NCBI RefSeq assembly: GCF_020151015.1
Contig: NZ_CP083746.1
Coordinates: 4,618,501 to 4,682,500 of the forward strand
From: Pseudomonas sp. p1(2021b)
Lineage (GTDB): Bacteria > Pseudomonadota > Gammaproteobacteria > Pseudomonadales > Pseudomonadaceae
Direction: 5' to 3'
Length of the DNA stretch: 64,000 bases
Of this stretch, positions 17,501 through 27,512 are shown piece after piece. Position numbers and translations under genes: made by a program. Below the pieces are notes generated by a model. That model worked only from the letters and a program-made list of their open reading frames with translations, did not search any database and was not told where the DNA came from. Numbering within the stretch: position 1 is the first letter of the stretch; each line of letters opens with the position of its first letter.

Positions 17501-20500
17501 ATGGCGACGACCACCCTTGGGGTCAAACTCGACGACCCGACCCGTGAGCGACTCAAAGCAGCTGCGCAGTCCATCGACCGCACGCCGCACTGGTTGATCA
17601 AGCAAGCGATCTTCAATTACCTGGAGAAGCTCGAGGGTGGCGCCACCCTGAACGAACTGAGCGGCCACGGCAGCAGCGCTGGCGATGACGCCGGCGAAGT
17701 CCAACCCGACCACAGCCACCAGTGCTTCCTGGAGTTCGCCGAGAGCATCCTGCCGCAATCGGTGCTGCGCTCGGCCATCACCGCCGCCTACCGCCGCCCC
17801 GAGCCGGAAGTGGTACCGATGCTGCTCGAGCAGGCTCGCCTGTCGGTCGAGCAGGCAGACGCCACCAACAAGCTGGCCGCCGGTATCGCCGAGAAACTGC
17901 GCAACCAGAAGAGCACCGGTGGTCGTGCCGGTATCGTCCAAGGCCTGCTGCAGGAATTCTCCCTGTCGTCCCAGGAAGGCGTGGCCCTGATGTGCCTGGC
18001 CGAGGCCCTGCTGCGCATCCCCGACAAGGGTACCCGCGATGCGCTGATCCGCGACAAGATCAGCACCGGCAACTGGCAGCCGCACCTGGGCAACAGCCCG
18101 TCGCTGTTCGTCAACGCCGCCACCTGGGGCCTGCTGTTGACCGGCAAGCTGGTCTCCACCCACAACGAATCCGGCCTGACCTCCTCGCTCACCCGCATCA
18201 TCGGCAAGAGCGGCGAGCCGATGATCCGCAAGGGTGTCGACATGGCCATGCGCCTGATGGGCGAACAGTTCGTCACCGGTGAGACCATCGCCGAAGCCCT
18301 GGCCAACGCCAGCCGCTTCGAGTCCAAGGGCTTCCGCTACTCCTACGACATGCTCGGCGAGGCCGCCCTGACCGAACATGACGCGCAGAAGTACCTGGCG
18401 TCCTATGAGCAGGCGATCCACTCGATCGGCAAGGCTTCCCACGGCCGTGGCATCTATGAAGGCCCAGGCATCTCCATCAAGCTGTCGGCCCTGCACCCGC
18501 GCTACAGCCGCGCCCAGTACGAGCGCGTGATGGAAGAGCTGTATCCGCGTCTGCTGTCGCTGACCCTGCTGGCCAAGCAATACGACATCGGCCTGAACAT
18601 CGACGCCGAGGAAGCCGACCGCCTGGAACTGTCCCTGGACCTGCTGGAGCGCCTGTGCTTCGAGCCGTCGCTGGCCGGCTGGAACGGCATCGGCTTCGTC
18701 ATCCAGGCCTACCAGAAGCGTTGCCCGTACGTGATCGACTATGTCATCGACCTGGCCAAGCGCAGCCGCCACCGCCTGATGATCCGCCTGGTGAAAGGCG
18801 CGTACTGGGACAGCGAGATCAAGCGCGCCCAGGTCGAAGGCCTGGAAGGCTACCCGGTCTATACCCGCAAGGTGTACACCGACGTGTCCTACATCGCCTG
18901 CGCACGCAAGCTGTTGTCGGTACCCGAAGCCATCTACCCGCAGTTCGCCACCCACAACGCCCACACCCTGTCGGCCATCTACCACATCGCCGGCCAGAAC
19001 TACTACCCGGGCCAGTACGAGTTCCAGTGCCTGCACGGCATGGGCGAGCCGCTGTACGAGCAGGTGGTGGGCAAGGTTTCCGAAGGCAAGCTGAACCGCC
19101 CGTGCCGCGTCTATGCACCGGTCGGCACCCATGAAACCCTGCTGGCCTACCTGGTGCGTCGCCTGCTGGAAAACGGCGCCAACACCTCGTTCGTCAACCG
19201 CATCGCCGACCACTCGATCTCCATCCAGGAACTGGTCGCCGACCCGGTCGCCAGCATCGAGCGCATGGCTACCCAGGAAGGCCAGATCGGCCTGCCGCAC
19301 CCGCGCATCCCGCTGCCACGCGACCTCTATGGCAACGAGCGGGCCAACTCGGCCGGTATCGACATGGCCAACGAGCATCGCCTGGCGTCGCTGTCCTGCG
19401 CTCTGCTGGCCACCGCCCACAACGACTGGAAGGCTGCCCCGCTGCTGGCCTGCGCCGCCAGCGACCAACCTGCCGCACCCGTGCTCAACCCGTCGGACCA
19501 CCGCGATGTGGTGGGCCACGTGCAGGAAGCGACGGTCGCCGATGTCGACAATGCCATCCAGTGCGCCCTCAACGCCGCACCGATCTGGCAGGCCACACCG
19601 CCGGCCGAGCGCGCCGCGATCCTCGAGCGCACCGCCGACCTGATGGAAGCCGAGATCCAGCCGCTGATGGGTCTGCTGGTACGCGAAGCCGGCAAGACCT
19701 TCGCCAACGCTATCGCCGAAGTGCGCGAGGCCGTGGACTTCCTGCGCTACTACGCCGTCCAGGCTCGCAACGACTTCAGCAACGACGCCCACCGCCCGCT
19801 GGGCCCGGTGGTATGCATCAGCCCGTGGAACTTCCCGCTGGCGATCTTCACCGGCCAGGTTGCCGCCGCCCTGGCCGCCGGCAACCCGGTATTGGCCAAG
19901 CCGGCCGAACAGACCCCGCTGGTCGCTGCCCAGGCCGTGCGCCTGCTACTCGAAGCCGGCATCCCCGAAGGCGTGCTGCAACTGCTGCCGGGTCGCGGCG
20001 AGACCGTCGGTGCCGGCCTGGTCGGCGATGAACGCGTCAAGGGCGTGATGTTCACCGGCTCCACCGAAGTGGCGCGCCTGCTGCAGCGCAATATCGCCGG
20101 CCGCCTGGATGCCCAGGGCCGCCCGATCCCGCTGATCGCCGAAACCGGCGGCCAGAACGCCATGATCGTCGACTCCTCGGCGCTGACCGAGCAGGTGGTG
20201 ATCGACGTGGTGTCCTCGGCTTTCGACAGCGCCGGCCAACGTTGCTCGGCCCTGCGCGTGCTGTGTCTGCAGGAAGACTCCGCCGACCGCGTGGTCGAGA
20301 TGCTCAAGGGCGCCATGGCCGAAAGCCGCCTGGGCAACCCAGAGCGCCTGTCCGTGGACATCGGCCCGGTGATCGACGCCGAAGCCAAGGCCGGTATCGA
20401 GAAGCACATCCAGGGCATGCGCGAGAAAGGCCGCGCGGTGTATCAGGTGGCCATCGCCAATGCCGAGGAATGCAAGCGCGGCACCTTCGTCATGCCGACC

Positions 20501-21451
20501 CTGATCGAGCTGGAGAGCTTCGACGAGCTCAAGCGCGAGATCTTCGGCCCGGTGCTGCACGTGGTGCGCTACAACCGCAAGGACCTCGACCAGCTGATCG
20601 AGCAGATCAATGCCTCCGGCTACGGCCTGACCCTGGGCGTGCATACCCGTATCGACGAGACCATCGCCAAGGTGGTGGACAACGTCAACGCCGGCAACAT
20701 GTACGTCAACCGCAACATCGTCGGTGCCGTGGTCGGCGTGCAGCCGTTCGGTGGTGAAGGCCTGTCCGGCACCGGCCCGAAAGCCGGTGGCCCGCTGTAC
20801 CTCTACCGCCTGCTGTCGACCCGCCCAGCCGACGCCATCGCCCGCCACTTCCAGTGCGCCGACGGTGAAAGCAAGGTCGACAGTGCTCTGCGCGACCAGT
20901 TGATCAAGCCGCTGCACGCCCTCAAGACCTGGGCTGGCAGCAACCAGCCCGAGCTGGCCACGCTGTGCGAGCAGTTCGCCGAGCAGTCCCAGAGCGGCAT
21001 CACCCGCGTACTGCCAGGCCCGACCGGCGAGCGCAACACCTACACCGTACTGCCGCGTGAGCACGTGCTGTGCCTGGCCGACAACGAAGCCGACCTGCTG
21101 GCCCAGTTCGCCGCGGTGCTGGCCGTGGGCAGCTCGGCAGTATGGGCCGAAGGCGAGCCGGCCAAGAGCCTGCGCGCCCGACTGCCCAAGGAGCTGCAGG
21201 CCAAGGTCAAGCTGGTGGCCGACTGGCAGAAGGATGAAGTCGCCTTCGACGCGGTCATTCACCACGGCGACTCCGATCAGCTGCGCAGCGTCTGCGAGCA
21301 AGTGGCCAAGCGCGCCGGTGCCATCGTCGGTGTGCATGGGCTGTCCAGTGGCGATCACCAGATCGCCCTGGAGCGCCTGGTGATCGAGCGGGCGGTGAGC
21401 GTGAATACCGCTGCGGCGGGTGGTAACGCCAGCCTGATGACCATTGGCTGA
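17501..21451 (+). CDS. putA: Trifunctional proline dehydrogenase / P5C dehydrogenase / repressor
   Basis: PutA oxidises proline to glutamate in two steps and represses the put genes. Domains in order are: ribbon-helix-helix DNA-binding domain (about 1-45, beginning TTTLGVKLDDPTRERL); FAD-dependent proline dehydrogenase (about 190-500, with LVKGAYWDSEIK and DAEEADRLELSLDLL); and the aldehyde dehydrogenase domain (about 590-1050). In the last, Glu881 lies in IAETGGQNAM and the nucleophile Cys915 in SAGQRCSALR. A C-terminal lid region of the long PutA class follows to residue 1316. The ATG follows GAGGATAAAAA. It ends in a strong terminator. Confidence 0.97.
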   Translation: MATTTLGVKLDDPTRERLKAAAQSIDRTPHWLIKQAIFNYLEKLEGGATLNELSGHGSSAGDDAGEVQPDHSHQCFLEFAESILPQSVLRSAITAAYRRPEPEVVPMLLEQARLSVEQADATNKLAAGIAEKLRNQKSTGGRAGIVQGLLQEFSLSSQEGVALMCLAEALLRIPDKGTRDALIRDKISTGNWQPHLGNSPSLFVNAATWGLLLTGKLVSTHNESGLTSSLTRIIGKSGEPMIRKGVDMAMRLMGEQFVTGETIAEALANASRFESKGFRYSYDMLGEAALTEHDAQKYLASYEQAIHSIGKASHGRGIYEGPGISIKLSALHPRYSRAQYERVMEELYPRLLSLTLLAKQYDIGLNIDAEEADRLELSLDLLERLCFEPSLAGWNGIGFVIQAYQKRCPYVIDYVIDLAKRSRHRLMIRLVKGAYWDSEIKRAQVEGLEGYPVYTRKVYTDVSYIACARKLLSVPEAIYPQFATHNAHTLSAIYHIAGQNYYPGQYEFQCLHGMGEPLYEQVVGKVSEGKLNRPCRVYAPVGTHETLLAYLVRRLLENGANTSFVNRIADHSISIQELVADPVASIERMATQEGQIGLPHPRIPLPRDLYGNERANSAGIDMANEHRLASLSCALLATAHNDWKAAPLLACAASDQPAAPVLNPSDHRDVVGHVQEATVADVDNAIQCALNAAPIWQATPPAERAAILERTADLMEAEIQPLMGLLVREAGKTFANAIAEVREAVDFLRYYAVQARNDFSNDAHRPLGPVVCISPWNFPLAIFTGQVAAALAAGNPVLAKPAEQTPLVAAQAVRLLLEAGIPEGVLQLLPGRGETVGAGLVGDERVKGVMFTGSTEVARLLQRNIAGRLDAQGRPIPLIAETGGQNAMIVDSSALTEQVVIDVVSSAFDSAGQRCSALRVLCLQEDSADRVVEMLKGAMAESRLGNPERLSVDIGPVIDAEAKAGIEKHIQGMREKGRAVYQVAIANAEECKRGTFVMPTLIELESFDELKREIFGPVLHVVRYNRKDLDQLIEQINASGYGLTLGVHTRIDETIAKVVDNVNAGNMYVNRNIVGAVVGVQPFGGEGLSGTGPKAGGPLYLYRLLSTRPADAIARHFQCADGESKVDSALRDQLIKPLHALKTWAGSNQPELATLCEQFAEQSQSGITRVLPGPTGERNTYTVLPREHVLCLADNEADLLAQFAAVLAVGSSAVWAEGEPAKSLRARLPKELQAKVKLVADWQKDEVAFDAVIHHGDSDQLRSVCEQVAKRAGAIVGVHGLSSGDHQIALERLVIERAVSVNTAAAGGNASLMTIG

Positions 21452-21465
21452 CGCTGGGGTTGTCG

Positions 21466-21495
21466 AAAAAAGGAGAGCTTCGGCTCTCCTTTTTT
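21466..21495. terminator. Intrinsic terminator, bidirectional
   Basis: AAAAAAGGAGAGC, a TTCG loop, then GCTCTCCTTTTTT form a near-perfect hairpin with T-runs on both strands. It ends putA and can also serve the convergent RHS gene. Confidence 0.93.
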
Positions 21496-21548
21496 GCTTT
21501 CAGAGATATAACGATACCTGCAGCAGTGATATCAATTAACCTTGCCTA

Positions 21549-24359
21549 TTATGTATTACGAGGATTCCCTCTATTGGCTTTAACCGCCTTCGAATAGCTT
21601 ATACTGACTTCCACTCGATTTTCATTAATACCCTCGTATGACAAGGTTGGTATGCCGCCATTCTGCACCACATCAAAATACGCAGTCCGCTCGATACCAA
21701 TAGCAAGCCCCTCCGTCTTCACAATTTCCGATCCGATCTGCACTTGCTCAAGTTCTATCTCTGCTTTCACCATCCATTGATCCTTCCCCTGAGTTATTGT
21801 AAATCTGGCTCCTTTGGCGTCCTGTGTGCCCAGCCTGCGCTCTGGCTGGAAGAATAGATCTTCCTTTGGACGCCCAAAAGCCAACATTACTTCATCCGCA
21901 AGCCCGTTTAGAGCACCTTGATGCACAATTTCCGACAACGCAGGCAGATAAGCACCCAACACCCGCTCATAGTTATCTTTTGTTATCTCGATATCCCTGA
22001 AGTTATCGGAAAGAGTGTCTATGGGACTACGAAAAATATATTCGGCACGAGGAAGATCCTTGAGAAACTGCTCGGAAACCGTCTTACCCTCCTGCAGGCG
22101 CTCATACTCATTTTTCGGGCGATAGGCGGGCACCCCCCCAACGAAACTAACCGTGATATTTTCACTTTCCGCTTCGCTGTTTTTATTACCCTTGATCACG
22201 ACATTTTGGTCTATCTCTGGGAAATTAAGATGTTGATCCAGCGCGCTATATTCATCGCCGACCTCATCCGCAAACGTCGGCCGCCCCGTTCGCCCATCTT
22301 CATCCTTTAGCCTCACGGGATTGTTCCGCACCATTGCATAAAGATTCAGCCCATCCACCGTCCCCGCCGGGTCCGCACTCAACCAACGCCCCACCCACGG
22401 CTGGTAATAGCGATAACCGTAGTAATACAGCCCTGTCGCATCCCGTTCCTTACCCGAATACCTGATCGTTTTGTAACGCCCTTCGATCTCGTTTCGTGCC
22501 ACCCAGACCGCCGTACCGCCGAACGGGTAATACTCCTCCTGGCTGATCACATTGCCCGCCCCATCGAGCTCCAATGCACTGCTGCCAATCAGGCTGTCGT
22601 AGCTGTAGCGCAGTTGATCGTTCGCAATGTCCAGCGGCTTACCGGTCTCCCAGTGCAGCATTCGAACCTGCGCGCGACCGGCTTCGCCCACCGTCATGAC
22701 CTGCAGGCTTTCTGCAACCTTCTCGCCAAAGGAGGTACGCCGAAGCTCCAGCCCCGGAAGATAGGTCACCCGCTGAGTCAGCATGCCTCCAGCCGTGCGC
22801 TGGAGGCTGCTCTTGAGCACACGCTGACTGGCACTGTCGTACCGGTAGCTTTCGCGGTCGTCCAAGCCGCCTTCACGCGTCACCGGCGCGACGTATCGCA
22901 CCTCGGCACGCGACGTCCAGGCCAGCTGCTGGCCTGGTAACAACACGTTCTGCTGGCCTGCTGCGCCGAACAACGCCTCGACCTGCCGTGGGTCTGTCGC
23001 AAGGCTGCTCAACACCGCACGGTTGCTGCGGTCACTAACGGTGATCTCAGTGGTATAGCTGTTGTTGGTGGCTGGGGCGCTATGACGGATCTGGATCAGA
23101 TTGCCTGCGCGGTCATAGCGATAGGTGCGGGTGTATTGGGTGTAGGTGGCGCTGTCGAAGGGAGTGAGGTGCGGGAGGTTACGACCTTGCCCGGAATTCG
23201 CCATTTCGCGGCCAGTGGCACTGGCCAGTTGGTAATGGCTGTCGTAGGTATAAATGCTTTCCGGCACCATCTTCTGGTTGCGCCAGAACCGGGTAGCCTC
23301 GGCGTCGTTGCGCACACTGAGCACATTGCCCACAGGGTCGTAGGTATAGCGCAGGTCTTGAAGCACACTCGCGCCGCTCGAGTAGCGTGGCGGGCGCGTC
23401 GTCTTGATGCCAGCCAAGCGTTGCGTCATGGCCTCGTAGGTGTAGGTGGTAACCACGCCGTTGCCGTGCTCTTCGCGCAGTTTCTGCCCTGCCGCCGAGT
23501 AGGTCAGGGACTTGACGATTACCTGCTCTGCCGCCCCTTTGCGGGTCAGCCAACTGCCAACGAGCCGGCCAGCTACATCGTAAGCCAAGCGCTGCGCATT
23601 ACCTGCGGCATCGATGATACCCAGCGCGGTGCCGGTAGCATCTGTGGTCGCTAACGTCGTGTGGGCCTGGGTCATCGGCTCCAGATTGCTATCCCAGGCA
23701 ACAGCGTCATCGCCTCGCCAATCGATGGCTGTGTCAGGATCGTCGCCATTATTCAAAAGGCGCCGAGTGGTCGACAATGCAGCCCCCGTCAGGGCAATGC
23801 TGCCGCGCTGAACCACGCCAGCCGTGTCGTAGTGGTGGATGCACATTCCAGCCAAGTTCAGGCGTTGCTCTTCTACACTGCGGCCACCGTAGACAAAGCG
23901 TTCGGTGATGCAGCAAGCACCGCCAGCCGTTTGCTCGGTCACGTACAGCGGGCGCCCTGGGAGGGCAGCATCCTCATACTGGAAAGTTTGCGTCACGGCC
24001 TGGCTGCAATCCGCCTGGCCATCTTCATGCGTTTGTATATGGCTTATTTTCAGGCACAACCGGCCGGCAGCATCATTCAGGGAAACGGTGGTACCGGCAT
24101 CGACACTTTGGGTATGCACGGCGTTCCCCAGCAAGTCGGTGATATGAATAAAGTTTGCCTGGCCCGCCTCGCCCAGCCGCGGATCCGCACTTCGACGTAA
24201 AGCACCACGGGCGTCATAGTGATGACGGGTAATACGCGAATCTGTCCGCTCCACGTCAGAGGGGTGGCGATAAAAGGCGATTTCGCGAACGGTCAGGCCA
24301 CGGTCAAATACCGTCACCGTCGGGGTATTGCAATGAACTGCAGGTTCAATAACAGTCAT
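21549..24359 (-). CDS. RHS-repeat / TccC-type toxin protein with unrecognised C-terminal domain
   Basis: A 936-residue protein of the TccC/RHS group. The N-terminus (PTVTVFDRGLTVREIAFYR) is typical of TccC-like insecticidal toxin subunits, which form a hollow YD-repeat shell around a toxic C-terminal domain. Many YD repeats such as TYDPVGNVLS and YRYDRAGNLIQ are visible, and the RHS core ends GLYYYGYRYYQPWVGRWLSA. After NLYAMVRNNPV come about 255 residues (21549-22317) with lower GC and no motif I recognise, the usual place of the variable toxin. The start at 24359 follows the family; 25 further residues are open upstream and no clear Shine-Dalgarno was seen at either start. No TcA/TcB or adjacent immunity gene is present. 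Confidence 0.85.
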   Translation of the reverse strand: MTVIEPAVHCNTPTVTVFDRGLTVREIAFYRHPSDVERTDSRITRHHYDARGALRRSADPRLGEAGQANFIHITDLLGNAVHTQSVDAGTTVSLNDAAGRLCLKISHIQTHEDGQADCSQAVTQTFQYEDAALPGRPLYVTEQTAGGACCITERFVYGGRSVEEQRLNLAGMCIHHYDTAGVVQRGSIALTGAALSTTRRLLNNGDDPDTAIDWRGDDAVAWDSNLEPMTQAHTTLATTDATGTALGIIDAAGNAQRLAYDVAGRLVGSWLTRKGAAEQVIVKSLTYSAAGQKLREEHGNGVVTTYTYEAMTQRLAGIKTTRPPRYSSGASVLQDLRYTYDPVGNVLSVRNDAEATRFWRNQKMVPESIYTYDSHYQLASATGREMANSGQGRNLPHLTPFDSATYTQYTRTYRYDRAGNLIQIRHSAPATNNSYTTEITVSDRSNRAVLSSLATDPRQVEALFGAAGQQNVLLPGQQLAWTSRAEVRYVAPVTREGGLDDRESYRYDSASQRVLKSSLQRTAGGMLTQRVTYLPGLELRRTSFGEKVAESLQVMTVGEAGRAQVRMLHWETGKPLDIANDQLRYSYDSLIGSSALELDGAGNVISQEEYYPFGGTAVWVARNEIEGRYKTIRYSGKERDATGLYYYGYRYYQPWVGRWLSADPAGTVDGLNLYAMVRNNPVRLKDEDGRTGRPTFADEVGDEYSALDQHLNFPEIDQNVVIKGNKNSEAESENITVSFVGGVPAYRPKNEYERLQEGKTVSEQFLKDLPRAEYIFRSPIDTLSDNFRDIEITKDNYERVLGAYLPALSEIVHQGALNGLADEVMLAFGRPKEDLFFQPERRLGTQDAKGARFTITQGKDQWMVKAEIELEQVQIGSEIVKTEGLAIGIERTAYFDVVQNGGIPTLSYEGINENRVEVSISYSKAVKANRGNPRNT

Positions 24360-24834
24360 GGAGAAAGCTGCCCTACTAAAATGACCGGGCCCCGTGGGAC
24401 AGTGCTTGTGCCGCTCATACGTGATAAATAGCAAACTCAGACTACGCGCACGGCACCCAAGAAACGAAACAATTGTTCGAACCCAGCGCGGGGATATTTA
24501 AATTACAATAGCCATCCCATTTGCTCGTAAACAACCCCTAAAAGTGGCGAGCCGTACATTCCGATAGTTCTGACTGCCCCTTCTCTCCGTAGGCTGAACA
24601 TCCCATCTACGCCTAGGAGACGACCGGCCAGCCAAGTCATAAACGGGTCCGTTTAAATAGCTTTAGGAAAAATTGATAGATCGACACTTGTTGTGGCGGC
24701 ACCGGAACGATCCGTACGCAAATGTCCTGTCCGGCGCCTGACCGGGCTCAAGCGCTGGAGGCGGCGTGAAGTGTTGAAGCTCTGGTCGCTCTGGTTCTTC
24801 GGGACACGAAAGGTCGCGCGCGCTGTGCCTGTGG

Positions 24835-24900
24835 GCAGAGAACAAGTGGCTAGCGCCGCCTTCTTCTGTAGGAATGGCGGTGCGGCGGTCCTACAGGCCT
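24835..24900. repeat. 39-bp intergenic repeat joined to a REP-like hairpin
   Basis: Bases 24835-24873 (beginning GCAGAGAACAAGTGGCTAGC) are identical to 53383-53421. The 3' part runs into a hairpin with arms GTAGGA...TCCTAC, ending at about 24900. At the other copy the same 39 bases also abut a REP unit. Confidence 0.75.
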
Positions 24901-24934
24901 TGTCAAATCAATGAGTTATGCGTTGTTCTATGAG

Positions 24935-25030
24935 AGCTGGCGGAGCCTGCGATGGGCCGCAAAGCGGCTCCACCGTTTGAAGGCTTGGGGCTGCTTTGCA
25001 GCCCATCGCAGGCTGTCGCCAGCTCCCACC
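24935..25030. repeat. REP pair, GAGCTGGCG family
   Basis: Two inverted units share the core AGCCTGCGATGGGC and its complement, with outer GAGCTGGCG / CGCCAGCTCCCAC ends. The same sub-family occurs at 39970-40072. The core differs from the GTAGGAGCGGCCTTG family found elsewhere in the window. Confidence 0.75.
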
Positions 25031-25145
25031 GAGATTGCACCGCTCTCATGACTTGCGAAATCCCTGCGCGGCGGTCCGATTTACCCGGGCCAGTACAGAC
25101 ATCGATCAGCATCGAGCTAGCGACACGATCGGACTCACCGCAAAA

Positions 25146-25742
25146 TCAAATCGAGCGGCCACAGCATGCCGCCAATACGAACAGGGCCATGAGAATCCAT
25201 ACCAGGTTGGCAACCGTCAGCGTCGCATTGCCACGCCCCAATGAATCGCCCTGTGAAACGTTGATCACCTGCTGAACCTTGACCATGGCCACCAAGGGAA
25301 GGCTCAGGCAAAGCAGAACCGACACCGCCACGGCGAACACGTATCGCACGGTCGCGGGCGTCACACCGGCCTCTTGCACCTGCATCCCGAGAAAAACCCA
25401 GGCGCAGAACAAGGCAACGTGAGGCAGCCATAGCATCAAGGTAATCCCCAATGGCGACCAGTCTACCGATCGTCCCGCGTCGCGCTCATACCGCGCTACC
25501 CGCGTAAGCAACGGGTACAGCAGCAGCCCACCGAACAGGCAAAGCAACAGCGGGACCAGCCGGACACCCTGTTCCTTTCGGTACAACAACCATTGCCGGT
25601 AGTACCAGTACGTCGTGTAGCTGCCCATGGAGAGCATTATCATCAGGATGAGCTTGGGAATGGCGACTACCTGAAAACGCGGAAGCGGCTCAGCCGGAGT
25701 CGAGGCCGAGAGGGATTCCATAGAAACACTTGTGTTGGGCAT
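25146..25742 (-). CDS. Predicted multi-pass membrane protein
   Basis: A 198-residue protein with about five hydrophobic segments (roughly 28-47, 64-80, 95-120, 130-155 and 175-193). The segment near residue 42 reads YTTYWYYRQW, and a tyrosine/tryptophan-rich pattern of this kind occurs in DUF4234-like membrane proteins. I do not recognise it with certainty. The N-terminal about 20 residues are Ser/Pro-rich and cytoplasmic in appearance. It is on the same strand as the RHS gene but 786 bases away, with repeats between, so a functional link is not supported. Function unknown. Confidence 0.7.
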   Translation of the reverse strand: MPNTSVSMESLSASTPAEPLPRFQVVAIPKLILMIMLSMGSYTTYWYYRQWLLYRKEQGVRLVPLLLCLFGGLLLYPLLTRVARYERDAGRSVDWSPLGITLMLWLPHVALFCAWVFLGMQVQEAGVTPATVRYVFAVAVSVLLCLSLPLVAMVKVQQVINVSQGDSLGRGNATLTVANLVWILMALFVLAACCGRSI

Positions 25743-26069
25743 GACAACGACCTTCGTTCAAGAAAGCCGTCATCAAAAACGATGCGTGAAAGTCGTGCAG
25801 CAAGACCGTTCCCAAACCTGCATCGGACCGTTCGCAAAAAAATTGACGGAATGTAACTTCACCGTATCGCTCCCTTACAGCTGTTTCGACTCCCTGAGCT
25901 CATCGAGGCTGCCGGTTCGCCTGGGTGCGTAGCCGGCTGCGCGTTAATTCCTGACCGACAAGTACCGGGCTGCCATAATGTCCAGACATCGCCCCAGGCC
26001 AAGCCCCTAGCCGCCAAGGCAATGTATGAGGGTGGTTCTAGGGGGAGCCACCGCGCACCGGAGGTTCCC
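25743..26069. other. 327-bp divergent intergenic region
   Basis: It separates the minus-strand membrane protein gene from the plus-strand TldD-like gene and should contain both promoters. A TTGACG lies at about 25841 with a weak TATCGC about 16 bases later; I do not consider this secure. No repeat or gene was seen. Confidence 0.45.
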
Positions 26070-27512
26070 ATGTTCGATTCCAGCGCCCTGCTGCATCAAC
26101 GCTTCAAAGCGCTGCGCAGCTCGGCCGAGATATTTTCCCTGCGCCATGTGAAGCAGTCGCACCAGAGCCTGTCGGTGCGCCGCAATGTGGCCGAACCGCC
26201 TTCTTTCAGCCAGGACGAAGGCGCGATGCTCACCGTGCGCGTCAATGGCGTCGAGGCCTATGCCGCCACCGCCGACCTGTCCCAGGCCGGGCTGCAGCAC
26301 GCCCTGGAGCAGGCCGAAGCCCTGGCCCGCACCATCGCCGCCCACAGTTTGCTTGACCTGCGCGACCAGCCGGTGACAAGCCAGCGTCACGACCATGTCT
26401 CGCCCAACTTCGACCAGCCCCTGCCAAGCCTGGCCGAGTGCCTCGAGCTGCTCGCCAGCGAATCGGCCAGCGTACCCAGGGACAGCCGCCTGGTAGACTG
26501 GCAGGCGAGCCTGGGTACCAGCCAGGTCGAGCAAACCTACCTGAACTCGGCCGGTGCCGAACTGCGCCATGCCCAACGCTTCCTGTTCCCCGGCCTGAGC
26601 GTGACTGCCAGCGATGGCCAGGACAGCCAGTGCCGCAGCCTGGGCAGGGAGAACTTCGGCCAGCAGGGCGGCTTCGAGGTCATCGAGCGCTGTGGCCTGG
26701 TCGGTGCTGCCCGCCGCATCGCGGACGAAGCCCTGCAACTGTTGCTGGCGCCCAATACCCCCAGCGGCCCCCGCGACCTGCTGCTGATGCCCGACCAGAT
26801 GATGCTGCAGATCCACGAATCCATCGGCCACCCGCTGGAGATGGACCGCATCCTGGGCGACGAACGCAACTACGCCGGCACCAGCTTCGTCAAGGCGAGC
26901 GACTTCGGTCACTTGCAGTACGGCTCGAACCTGCTCAACGTGACCTTCGACCCCACCATCGGCGAAGAATTGGCCAGCTATGCCTTCGATGACGATGGCA
27001 CCCAGGCGAGCAAGCAGTACCTGATCCGCGACGGCCTGTTGCTGCGCCCCCTGGGCGGGGCGTTGTCGCAATACCGCTCGGGCCTGGAGGGCGTGGCCAA
27101 CAGCCGGGCCTGCGGCTGGAACCGTGCCCCCATCGACCGCATGGCCAACCTCAATATCGAACCGGGCGACCGGACGCTTGCGCAACTGGTCGCCGGTATC
27201 GAGCGCGGCATCCTGATGCGCACCAACCGCTCCTGGTCCATCGACGATGCGCGTAACAAATTCCAGTTCGGCTGCGAGTGGGGCCAGTTGATCGAGGACG
27301 GCGAACTCAAGGGCGTGGTGAAGAACCCCAACTACCGCGGCATTTCCGCCGACTTCTGGCGCAACCTGTCCGCCGTTGGTGACCACAGCACCTTCCAGGT
27401 GCTCGGCACGCCCAACTGCGGCAAGGGCGAACCCAACCAGGTGGTGCGGGTCGGCCACGCCTCGCCGGCCTGCGTGTTCCGCCAGATCGACGTATTCGGA
27501 GGGGATGCCTGA
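26070..27512 (+). CDS. TldD/PmbA family metalloprotease, TldD-like subunit
   Basis: A 480-residue TldD-like protein. TldD/TldE heterodimers are zinc proteases that trim peptides such as microcin B17 and other leader-cleaved products. The zinc motif HESIGH (His249, Glu250, His254) has the HExxxH form of catalytic TldD. The start at 26070 (MFDSSALLHQ) follows GAGGT; the longer frame adds 16 residues from the leader. Its stop overlaps the next ATG (TGATG), so the two subunits are coupled. Pseudomonads normally carry a separate canonical tldD/pmbA pair elsewhere, so this looks like a second, paralogous pair with an unknown substrate. Confidence 0.88.
   Translation: MFDSSALLHQRFKALRSSAEIFSLRHVKQSHQSLSVRRNVAEPPSFSQDEGAMLTVRVNGVEAYAATADLSQAGLQHALEQAEALARTIAAHSLLDLRDQPVTSQRHDHVSPNFDQPLPSLAECLELLASESASVPRDSRLVDWQASLGTSQVEQTYLNSAGAELRHAQRFLFPGLSVTASDGQDSQCRSLGRENFGQQGGFEVIERCGLVGAARRIADEALQLLLAPNTPSGPRDLLLMPDQMMLQIHESIGHPLEMDRILGDERNYAGTSFVKASDFGHLQYGSNLLNVTFDPTIGEELASYAFDDDGTQASKQYLIRDGLLLRPLGGALSQYRSGLEGVANSRACGWNRAPIDRMANLNIEPGDRTLAQLVAGIERGILMRTNRSWSIDDARNKFQFGCEWGQLIEDGELKGVVKNPNYRGISADFWRNLSAVGDHSTFQVLGTPNCGKGEPNQVVRVGHASPACVFRQIDVFGGDA

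Larger units (their letters stand above)
24360..25145. other. 786-bp gene-poor stretch upstream of the RHS gene
   Basis: No convincing gene was seen on either strand. The part nearest the RHS gene (24435-24680) is AT-rich compared with the window and may hold its promoter. A 60-codon minus-strand frame (24663-24845) has no start signal and an arginine/proline-rich composition, so it was not called. The right half carries the two repeat blocks listed separately. The base composition suggests acquired or decayed DNA. Confidence 0.6.

Noticed and set aside
17330..19792. 820-codon minus-strand open frame over putA
   Set aside because: Antisense shadow of putA caused by high GC3; composition is His/Gln/Val-rich with no family motif.
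24663..24845. 60-codon minus-strand frame upstream of the RHS gene
   Set aside because: No Shine-Dalgarno, Arg/Pro/His-rich composition and overlap with the repeat block at 24835.
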